Positions 1 through 5,460 of a stretch of 5,491 nt of DNA are shown here, piece after piece. Position 1 is the first letter of the stretch, and each line of letters starts with the position of its first letter. The DNA is taken from positions 1 through 5,491 of the forward strand of contig JAFGKN010000007.1 of NCBI GenBank assembly GCA_016928605.1, in the 5' to 3' direction. The position numbers were made by a program, and so were the translations under genes. This DNA comes from Planctomycetota bacterium (GTDB lineage Bacteria; Planctomycetota; UBA8108). The notes below the pieces were generated by a model. The model was not told where the DNA came from, made no database searches, and saw nothing but the letters and a program-made list of their open reading frames with translations.

Positions 1-207
1 GTGCAGCTCTTCCGCGATGAGGCGCCGGTGGGTGGCGCGGTCGACCTCTACGCCCGGGAGAAGGAGGCGAGCACGCCGATCTCGATGGGAACCCTCGAGC
101 TGACGGAGGGGATCAACAACCTCCTCTTCAAGCTGGTGGGAAAGAACGAGAAGTCGGCGGGCCTAGGCTTCGACCTGATCCATATCATCTGTGAGCGAGT
201 GAACTAG
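1..207 (+). CDS. C-terminal fragment of a protein with a DUF2961-like beta-rich C-terminus (5' end outside window)
   Basis: This is the last 68 codons of a gene that begins upstream of the window; the GTG at base 1 is probably an internal valine codon, not a start. The fragment ends in TAG. Its C-terminal part reads GTLELTEGINNLLFKLVGKN followed by EKSAGLGFDLIHI. This matches in style the end of the jelly-roll domain in DUF2961-type and related carbohydrate-active proteins, which typically carry an 'L..G.n.l.f...GKn..S.g..fglD.i' pattern. The resemblance is from memory of the family and the fragment is short, so the family call is tentative; coding status is more secure. Its stop lies 20 bp before the ligase start, so the two could share a transcript. 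Leucine codons here are 5 CTC, 3 CTG and 1 CTA, unlike the ligase that follows. Confidence 0.6.
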   Translation: MQLFRDEAPVGGAVDLYAREKEASTPISMGTLELTEGINNLLFKLVGKNEKSAGLGFDLIHIICERVN

Positions 208-227
208 ACAGTTCTGGTTCGACCATC

Positions 228-1580
228 ATGATGATCGCGACGAGAGGTCCTTCCGTCCACGACGTGAACACCGGATTTGCGGCGCTCGAGGCAGCGCGGC
301 GACGCGATCCGATCGGACACGAGATTCACACGGTGCTCGCGGGACTGTACCTGTTCTCGCTGCCGCTCACGACAGCCGGGAGCAGCGTCACGTTCATCCT
401 GCTGCTGATCGTCAGCATCGTTCGCCTGCGGCACACGGCGCCCGCGTACGCGGGGCTGTTCCGCTGCGGCGTGCTTTGGCTGGTCCTGGCATGGACCGCG
501 TGGCACGCGGCCAGCATGGCCTGGTCGGCGGATCCGGCACAGGGATGCGATGAGCTCCGTGCCGCCCGTGTCCTGGCGACGCCGTGGATGCTGTGGCCTG
601 TGCTCGATCGCGCAGGCGTGTTGATCCTTTCGGCGATCGGCGGCGTCCTGGCAGCGAACCTGGTCCAGGCGGGACAGTGGCTCGAAGTCTTCGGGCTCTC
701 GCCCGCCGAGAACAACCGTCTGCGAGGTCTGATTCACCCGACGCAGACAGGAGCGTGGTGCGTCGCTGCCATGTGCTGGTCGGTGTCCGGCGTGCTGCTC
801 GGGCGCGGCTGGATCAGGATCCTGTCGCTGGCGACGCTCCTCTCGGCGGGGGCGGGGCTGATCGCCACCGGCAGCCGCGGTCCGTGGCTGGCGGGGGCGG
901 CCAGCGTGCCGCTGGCGATCGCCGTGATCGCGATCCGGCGGCCGCCCGCGCGCCCGGCGGCGCTGGTTCTGATCGCTGCGGGCTTGGCGGGAGGGCTGGG
1001 CGCTGCGTGGTTCGCCCGCGGCTTCGTCGAGCGGCGCATCGACACCGCCATCACCGAGCTGCGCGCCGGCTGGAGCGAAGAGATCTACTGGACCGACGGA
1101 GGGCTGCGCATCGGCCTGTGGCGGTGGGCGTGGGATGGCTTCACCGGGTCGCCGCTCGTCGGCCAGGGCGCGGGCAGCTTCGAGACGATCGCTCGGGAGA
1201 ATCCGGGCTTCGCTGCAGCCCGGGAGAAGGCGGCGAAGATCGCCTCAGGCTTCTGCATGTCGCGCGGCCATGCGCACTCGGATTACTTCCAGGTTCTCTG
1301 CAACCTGGGCATCATCGGCGCGCTGATCGGAGGGGCGCTGGTGGTCGCACTGCTGCGCAACGCCTGGCGCGACCGGCTGGATCATCCGTTCGCGGATGGA
1401 AACTTCTTCGCGGCCATCGGGTGGTCGATCGGGGCGGCGTTCGACTGCTACCACCTGAGCGGCCACACGTTCGGCCTGCTGGGAGCGCTGATCGCGTTCA
1501 CGTTGCCGCAGCGGTCAGCCCGCTCGTCTCTCCCGCCGTCGAGCTCCCACGCTCGCTCGCGATCTCGGCGCTCTGGATGA
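228..1580 (+). CDS. O-antigen ligase / polymerase family membrane protein (Wzy_C-like)
   Basis: A 450-residue polytopic inner-membrane protein of the WaaL/Wzy superfamily, which joins or polymerises undecaprenyl-linked glycans on the periplasmic side. About ten hydrophobic segments are visible, near residues 36-66 (one or two), 77-96, 128-148, 173-191, 196-213, 219-236, 243-262, 357-376, 393-407 and 411-427. Family hallmarks are TGSRGPW (residues 214-220, with the conserved Arg217) at a membrane edge, a long periplasmic loop at about 263-355 with a WAWDGFTGSPLVGQGAGSFE segment, and RGHAHSDYFQ (346-355). His350 of that last motif sits where WaaL enzymes have their essential histidine. The length is normal for the family. 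The start is one of two adjacent ATG codons (228 or 231); no good Shine-Dalgarno precedes them, so coupling to the upstream gene is plausible. The C-terminal 22 residues (RS-rich, after FTLPQ) look non-native and overlap the convergent kinase gene. Leucine codons are 38 CTG to 13 CTC, unlike the flanking genes. Ligase versus polymerase cannot be decided from sequence. Confidence 0.88.
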   Translation: MMIATRGPSVHDVNTGFAALEAARRRDPIGHEIHTVLAGLYLFSLPLTTAGSSVTFILLLIVSIVRLRHTAPAYAGLFRCGVLWLVLAWTAWHAASMAWSADPAQGCDELRAARVLATPWMLWPVLDRAGVLILSAIGGVLAANLVQAGQWLEVFGLSPAENNRLRGLIHPTQTGAWCVAAMCWSVSGVLLGRGWIRILSLATLLSAGAGLIATGSRGPWLAGAASVPLAIAVIAIRRPPARPAALVLIAAGLAGGLGAAWFARGFVERRIDTAITELRAGWSEEIYWTDGGLRIGLWRWAWDGFTGSPLVGQGAGSFETIARENPGFAAAREKAAKIASGFCMSRGHAHSDYFQVLCNLGIIGALIGGALVVALLRNAWRDRLDHPFADGNFFAAIGWSIGAAFDCYHLSGHTFGLLGALIAFTLPQRSARSSLPPSSSHARSRSRRSG

Positions 1581-3510
1581 CCGACCGACCCGGAAGGCAA
1601 ATCTCCACGCTGGTGCCGGAGGAGCTGCCCTTCGGCGGACTCGCGATCCGGATCTCGCCGCCGTGGCCTCGCACGAGGTTGCGGCACCACCAGAGCCCGA
1701 GCCCCACCCCCGGCACCTCGCCCGTGTTCTCTGAGTCCACCTGGTAGAAGAGATCGAACACGCGCTCGATCTCGCCTGGAGGGATGCCCCGCCCGCTGTC
1801 GGTGAACCGGATGATCAGGTCATCCCGCCTCTCCATGGAAAGATGGAGCCCGGCCCCCTTCCCCGCGAACTTGCAGGTGTTCTGTATGATCTGATGGAAG
1901 CACCTGACCATGCTCTCCGGATCCACCATCACCACCACATCGGAGGCCGCGAGCTGGTCATCCACCTGGATCTCGGATCGCCGGACATCCTCTTCCGCCA
2001 TCCGCAGAGCCTGATTCGAGAGGTACTTGAGCGAGACCGCCATCGGCCGCAGCGCGTGCTCCGCCTGCCGCTGGCCCAGCCACGCGAAGTCGATCAGACG
2101 GTCCACGAGCTGGCTCATGTGGTCGCAGCTCTCGGCGGCGAGGGAGAACAGGGCCTGGAGCTCCTCGCTCACCATCCCGCGAAGCTCATCGCCGATGAGA
2201 GTCGTCACTCCCTTCATGACGGTGAGGGGCGTCCGCAGCTTGTGCCCGAGACGGTCGAGGAAGGCGATCCGCACCCTCTCGCTCCACCTCTCATGGGACA
2301 CGTCGTGGAGGCTCACGACGCACAAGGAGTCTCCTTGCTCGAGGCCCTCGGTGGCGCTGATCGTCCCGTGGTAGACCCGTTCCTCCGCCGGCTCGAGGAG
2401 TCCATCGCCGGATTGTCTACGGCGGATGTCGAAGGAGCTCGCGATTGCGCCGGTGGCGTCGCGCAGGTCGTGGTCGAACTTCTCGAGGCTCTCCTCCAGC
2501 CCGCGGCCGACAAGGCAGGGACATTCGAGCAGGTCGCGGGCCGCGTCGTTCGCAGAGAGCACCCGGTACCGGGAATCGCAGACGATCAGCCCCTCCTGCA
2601 GGGCGCAGAGGATGGCCTCGATCTTCGCGGTCGTCAACTGCGCCTCCCGGAGGCTGTCCAGGTGGCTGATGCCGACCCCGACGACGCTCGCGACCAGCAT
2701 GAGGAAACGCGCGTCCTCGTTGCGAAACCACCGAAACGGGTTCCGGCTGGAGCAGTACAGAACGCCGAGATTCCGGCTCGCAGCCTTCAGGGGAACACAG
2801 ATCGAGGAGTACATTCCAGCCACCGCGGGCCCGTCGGAGCCGGAGGTCTCCGCCCCCTTCTGGATGTTCTCCGAGATGACCGGCTGCCCGGTGCTCAGGC
2901 AGGCATCCACGATGCTGCGGCTGATGCGCATGCTGCTGACATCGCAGCGCCCCTTGCGGTCCCAGCCGGCACAGGAGTGGATCTCCTCGCTGCGCAGGAG
3001 CAGGAAGCAGAGCTGGTCGTACGAGATGCAGGAGCGGATGATCCCTGCCGCCCGATCCAGCATCTCCGGCACTTCCAGGACGGAGATGGATGTGAGGAGC
3101 GAGTAGATCGCGGCGTTGGTCCTCTCCGGAGCCGATGGCGCCTCGAAAGGATCGCCCTTGAAAACGATCTTCTGGCGCGGATCGTCCTCGATGCTCGAAA
3201 GCAGATCGTCCTTCAGGCACAGGATTTCCAGCCGGCAGTCGCCGAACTGGATGATATCGCCCGGGACCACGATCCGTTCCTGGATCCTCCGGCCGTTCAC
3301 CGTCGTCTCGCCGGCACCCCCCGCGTGGCTTACAACCACCAGCTCCCCCTGTCCAGCGCGCTCGACGCGGATCGTCAGGTGATGGAGCTCGACGCCGTCA
3401 TCTTCGATGACGATATCGCTCGACGGCGCCCGTCCGAGCGAGAGGGTGCCGCGGATGGGGACCTCGGACGAGACGAGCTGCGACCTGTGGAACAGATGGA
3501 AGGCGAACAT
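1498..3510 (-). CDS. Soluble FHA-GAF-PAS hybrid-sensor histidine kinase (orphan)
   Basis: A 670-residue cytoplasmic sensor kinase with no transmembrane segment or signal peptide. Residues 1-98 form an FHA phosphothreonine-binding domain (LGRAPSSDI at 25-33, His43/His44, VNGRRI at 71-76). Residues about 135-285 are a GAF domain, and 293-405 a PAS domain (IEAILCALQEGLIVCDSRYR, SANDAA). HisKA covers 412-478 with the H-box LGHKLRTPLT, so His423 is the phospho-acceptor. The HATPase domain covers about 525-640: N-box Asn544 and Lys547, G1 DSGRGIP (571-577), F-box FDLFYQ (585-590), G2 GVGLGL (601-606) and a closing HGGEI. Lys424 replaces the usual acidic residue after the histidine. The last 30 residues are non-conserved and overlap the ligase gene. 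The ATG at 3510 gives a complete FHA domain; an in-frame GTG at 3531 is an alternative, and neither has a convincing Shine-Dalgarno. No response regulator is adjacent. It is divergent from the peptide-binding protein gene. Ligand and output are unknown. Confidence 0.93.
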   Translation of the reverse strand: MFAFHLFHRSQLVSSEVPIRGTLSLGRAPSSDIVIEDDGVELHHLTIRVERAGQGELVVVSHAGGAGETTVNGRRIQERIVVPGDIIQFGDCRLEILCLKDDLLSSIEDDPRQKIVFKGDPFEAPSAPERTNAAIYSLLTSISVLEVPEMLDRAAGIIRSCISYDQLCFLLLRSEEIHSCAGWDRKGRCDVSSMRISRSIVDACLSTGQPVISENIQKGAETSGSDGPAVAGMYSSICVPLKAASRNLGVLYCSSRNPFRWFRNEDARFLMLVASVVGVGISHLDSLREAQLTTAKIEAILCALQEGLIVCDSRYRVLSANDAARDLLECPCLVGRGLEESLEKFDHDLRDATGAIASSFDIRRRQSGDGLLEPAEERVYHGTISATEGLEQGDSLCVVSLHDVSHERWSERVRIAFLDRLGHKLRTPLTVMKGVTTLIGDELRGMVSEELQALFSLAAESCDHMSQLVDRLIDFAWLGQRQAEHALRPMAVSLKYLSNQALRMAEEDVRRSEIQVDDQLAASDVVVMVDPESMVRCFHQIIQNTCKFAGKGAGLHLSMERRDDLIIRFTDSGRGIPPGEIERVFDLFYQVDSENTGEVPGVGLGLWWCRNLVRGHGGEIRIASPPKGSSSGTSVEICLPGRSVIQSAEIASERGSSTAGETSGLTAAAT

Positions 3511-3597
3511 GGCCGGCCGATAAGATGCCACGATAGAGGATGGCGACTGCCCTGTTCCTTCCCTATCGGCACGGGGGCAGCGCGATCTTCGGGTCCT

Positions 3598-3616
3598 TTC
3601 ACATCTCGCGCGTGAA
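3598..3616. repeat. Interrupted palindrome TTCAC-N9-GTGAA, possible operator
   Basis: Two perfect 5-bp inverted arms (TTCAC and GTGAA) are separated by 9 bp, which places the half-site centres about 14 bp apart. This geometry could suit a dimeric regulator, and it lies about 90 bp upstream of the kinase start. Five-base arms arise often by chance, no second copy was seen in the window, and no regulator gene is present. This is a weak candidate only. Confidence 0.15.
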
Positions 3617-3682
3617 TCTCCGCAATCCGGCGCTCCGCGGGGGCTGGACGGTCGCCGGGAGCGATTCGCCCGCCCTCCGCCC

Positions 3683-3707
3683 GCGGAATCCCCCTTGCGG
3701 GGTCCGC
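3683..3707 (+). promoter_or_regulatory. GC-rich hairpin in the leader of the solute-binding protein gene
   Basis: GCGGA (3683-3687) and CCCC (3690-3693) can pair with GGGG (3699-3702) and TCCGC (3703-3707). This gives a 9-bp stem with a 2-nt AT bulge and a CTTGC loop. No run of T follows on the plus strand, so it is not a standard intrinsic terminator. It could be leader-RNA structure if transcription of the solute-binding gene begins upstream of it. Such stems are common by chance in DNA this GC-rich. Confidence 0.25.
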
Positions 3708-3759
3708 CGAGGCGTGAGAAGGTTGAGGGCGTGCTCGCCAGCGGGGGATCGACCGCAGC

Positions 3760-3780
3760 CGCGGCGCTGGAGCCGCCGCG
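3760..3780 (+). promoter_or_regulatory. 7-bp perfect hairpin with CTGGAGC loop in the leader of the solute-binding protein gene
   Basis: CGCGGCG (3760-3766) and CGCCGCG (3774-3780) form a perfect 7-bp stem around the loop CTGGAGC. It lies 43 bp before the ATG of the solute-binding gene. No T-tract follows, so termination is unlikely. It may be leader-mRNA structure or chance in GC-rich sequence. Confidence 0.25.
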
Positions 3781-3801
3781 AAGCCCTGCGATCCGCCCTT
3801 C

Positions 3802-3819
3802 CGGAGAGATCGGAGAGAC
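3802..3819 (+). promoter_or_regulatory. Ribosome binding site, tandemly duplicated (CGGAGAGAT / CGGAGAGAC)
   Basis: Two adjacent 9-bp copies, CGGAGAGAT (3802-3810) and CGGAGAGAC (3811-3819), precede the ATG at 3824. The GGAG of the second copy (3812-3815) ends 8 nt before the ATG, ideal spacing for a Shine-Dalgarno. The first copy is 9 nt further upstream and too far to serve this start optimally. This element is the main reason for choosing 3824 over the open frame that extends upstream. Confidence 0.75.
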
Positions 3820-3823
3820 AGAC

Positions 3824-5404
3824 ATGAAGCGCCTGCTCGTCAAGATCGCCGCCCTTCTCCTGACGGCCGGCGGAGCGTGTCTGCTGCTCGGATCCGCGCC
3901 CCACGCCCCCCCTACCCTCGTCATCGGCGAGGCCGCGGACCCCAGCAGTCTGAGCCCGCTCACGGCCAGGTCCAACCAGGACATCCAGATCATGGTCCTC
4001 CTCTTCCTGCCCCTGACCCGGACGGAGCCCGACTTCTCGCGGAGCCCCGGTCTGGCGAAGTCCTGGGAGTTCTCGGAGGATCGGCTCGAGCTCACGTTCC
4101 ACCTGCGCCGCGACGTCTTCTGGCAGGACGGAGTCCAGGTCACGGCCCGCGACGTCGAGTTCACGCACAGCCTCCTCGTCGATCCGGCGGTCGGTTACCA
4201 CAGCATCCGGTGGAAGCGGTACATCGAGGATTGCATCGCGGTCGACGACTTCACGGTCAAGTTCACCTTCTCGAAGGCCTATCCCGACCAGGTCATGGAT
4301 GCCTCGGTGGGCTCCCCCGTTCCGAAGCACCTCCTCGAAAAGGTCCCTCGCTCGGAGCTGCAGATCTGCCGGTTCAACCAGGACCCCGTCGGCAACGGGC
4401 CCTTCCGCCTGGCGAAGTGGAAGCGGGGCGAGTCGATCGAGCTCGTCGCGAGCGAGACGTACTGCGATGGTGCGCCACGGCTGAAGCGGATCATCTTCAA
4501 GGTCATCCCGGACACGATGAACCAGATCCTCCAGCTCAGGAGAGGCGACATCGACCTCATGATCCGCGTGCCTCCCGAGCACTGCGAGGAGCTGGCGGGC
4601 CAGCCCCACCTCGTCGTCCACACGCTTCCCGATCGCGTCTACTACGCGATCGCCTGGAATCTCAAGGACCCGCTGTTCCAGTCGAGGAAAGTCCGCCACG
4701 CGCTGACTCTGGCCATCCCCCGCGCCGACCTGCTCAAGAGGATCTTCGGAGATCACGGCCGGCTCTGCGACGGTCCGATCTCGCCCATCCTCTGGGCGTA
4801 CAACCCGGATGTGCGGCGCATCCCCCATGACCCGAAGAAGGCCGTGGAGCTGCTCGAGGAGGATGGCTGGAGAGACTCCGACGGCGACGGGATCCGCGAC
4901 AAGGATGGCGCGAAGTTCTCCTTCGAGCTCATCGCCAACCGCGGCAACACGGTCAAGGAGACGACGAACACGATCGTCCAGGCGAAGCTGCGGGAGATCG
5001 GCATCGAGGTGACAACGCGCAGCCTCGAGAACGCGGAGTACACCCGGAGACTGACCCGCGACAAGGACTTCCAGGCCGCCACCGTGGGCTGGGGCGTGGG
5101 GCTCAAGATGGACATGACGGCGATGTGGCACTCCAAGTCCGTCGGCGATCCGTTCAACGTCGTCGGATTCCAGAGCGAGGAGCTCGACCGCCTCAACGAC
5201 GAGGCCGTCTTCGAGCTGGACCGGGAAAAGGCGAGGCCGCTCTGGTGGAAGGCCCAGGAGATCATCGTGGAGGAGCAGCCGTACACCTTCCTCTACTTCC
5301 CCGATCAGATCAACTTCGTGAACCGCCGCGTCCGCAACGTTCGGATGAGCGCCATCGGCTGGAACCAGAACATCGAGGAGTGGGAGATCGCTGAGGAGCC
5401 CTGA
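3824..5404 (+). CDS. ABC transporter substrate-binding protein, family 5 (peptide/oligopeptide type)
   Basis: A 526-residue exported binding protein of the SBP_bac_5 (DppA/OppA-like) family, which captures peptides, opines, nickel or related solutes and delivers them to a membrane ABC permease. The N-terminus is a clear Sec signal peptide: MKR, hydrophobic residues 4-22, then GSAPHAPP with signal peptidase I cleavage likely around 25-28. Cys19 lies in the hydrophobic segment, but the preceding GGA is not a proper lipobox. Family landmarks are VIGEAADPSSLSPL (33-46), the lobe-I signature SWEFSEDRLELTFHLR (80-95) with WQDGVQVTARDVEFT (100-114), NGPFRLAKWKRGESIEL (191-207), the hinge region RVYYAIAWNLKDP (271-283) with VRHAL (290-294), and a DxDxDG-like DSDGDGIRDKDG (351-362) seen in many members. 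The length is typical of the family. The ATG is supported by a strong Shine-Dalgarno and the signal peptide. Permease and ATPase genes are not in the window; they may follow downstream. The ligand cannot be inferred. The mature protein has five cysteines (137, 182, 214, 254, 315). Confidence 0.94.
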   Translation: MKRLLVKIAALLLTAGGACLLLGSAPHAPPTLVIGEAADPSSLSPLTARSNQDIQIMVLLFLPLTRTEPDFSRSPGLAKSWEFSEDRLELTFHLRRDVFWQDGVQVTARDVEFTHSLLVDPAVGYHSIRWKRYIEDCIAVDDFTVKFTFSKAYPDQVMDASVGSPVPKHLLEKVPRSELQICRFNQDPVGNGPFRLAKWKRGESIELVASETYCDGAPRLKRIIFKVIPDTMNQILQLRRGDIDLMIRVPPEHCEELAGQPHLVVHTLPDRVYYAIAWNLKDPLFQSRKVRHALTLAIPRADLLKRIFGDHGRLCDGPISPILWAYNPDVRRIPHDPKKAVELLEEDGWRDSDGDGIRDKDGAKFSFELIANRGNTVKETTNTIVQAKLREIGIEVTTRSLENAEYTRRLTRDKDFQAATVGWGVGLKMDMTAMWHSKSVGDPFNVVGFQSEELDRLNDEAVFELDREKARPLWWKAQEIIVEEQPYTFLYFPDQINFVNRRVRNVRMSAIGWNQNIEEWEIAEEP

Positions 5405-5415
5405 GTGCCGGATTT

Positions 5416-5429
5416 CACAAATTCTTGTG
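5416..5429. repeat. Short inverted repeat CACAA-N4-TTGTG after the solute-binding gene
   Basis: CACAA (5416-5420) and TTGTG (5425-5429) flank a 4-nt spacer, giving a small 5-bp hairpin or operator-like palindrome 11 bp after the stop codon. It abuts the much stronger hairpin at 5429-5460. On its own it is weak and may be chance. Confidence 0.25.
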
Positions 5430-5460
5430 CACCTGGCCGGCGCTTTCGCCCGCCAGGTGC
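5429..5460 (+). terminator. Strong GC-rich hairpin downstream of the solute-binding gene, possible terminator lacking a U-tract
   Basis: Perfect 9-bp arms GCACCTGGC (5429-5437) and GCCAGGTGC (5452-5460) extend, after one C-C mismatch, by 4 more pairs (GGCG with CGCC) to a CTTT tetraloop. The stem begins 25 nt after the TGA stop. No T-run follows on the plus strand and none precedes on the minus strand, so it is not a canonical intrinsic terminator in either direction. It could stabilise the 3' end of the mRNA, act as a U-less terminator, or be an intercistronic processing element before downstream transport genes. Confidence 0.45.

Larger units (their letters stand above)
3511..3823. other. 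Divergent intergenic region between kinase and solute-binding protein genes
   Basis: A 313-bp non-coding stretch from which both flanking genes are read outward, so promoters for each must lie here or inside the neighbouring gene. I find no convincing sigma70 -35/-10 pair on either strand; TTGAGG at 3723-3728 lacks a good -10 at the proper spacing. Visible structure includes a short interrupted palindrome at 3598-3616, hairpins at 3683-3707 and 3760-3780, and a tandem Shine-Dalgarno repeat at 3802-3819. An 8-bp GGCCGGCC palindrome (3511-3518) sits directly next to the kinase ATG, where a ribosome binding site would normally be. Reading frames stay open across parts of the region, but none shows recognisable protein features. 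Confidence 0.75.

Noticed and set aside
584..1747. 387-codon plus-strand frame overlapping the ligase in another frame
   Set aside because: The translation is Arg/Ala/Gly-rich as expected for an out-of-frame reading of GC-rich coding sequence. The overlapping ligase frame carries real membrane segments and family motifs.
1843..3615. Long open frame (590 codons) on the plus strand opposite the kinase gene
   Set aside because: It is codon-by-codon antisense to the kinase, whose domains and motifs are unambiguous. The translated product resembles nothing and its His-rich stretch is the complement of kinase codons.
3695..3823. Upstream extension of the solute-binding gene by 43 codons
   Set aside because: It would place the signal peptide internally and ignore the well-spaced Shine-Dalgarno before the ATG at 3824.
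3842..3882. Lipoprotein lipobox at Cys19 of the solute-binding protein
   Set aside because: The residues before the cysteine are Gly-Gly-Ala with no Leu/Val/Ile at -3, and the hydrophobic core continues past it. A signal peptidase I site fits better.
3511..4164. N-terminal extension of the kinase frame upstream of the FHA domain
   Set aside because: The frame stays open for about 218 codons, but the extension is low-complexity, runs across the divergent intergenic region and into the antisense of the solute-binding gene, and adds no domain. The ATG at 3510 already yields a complete FHA domain.
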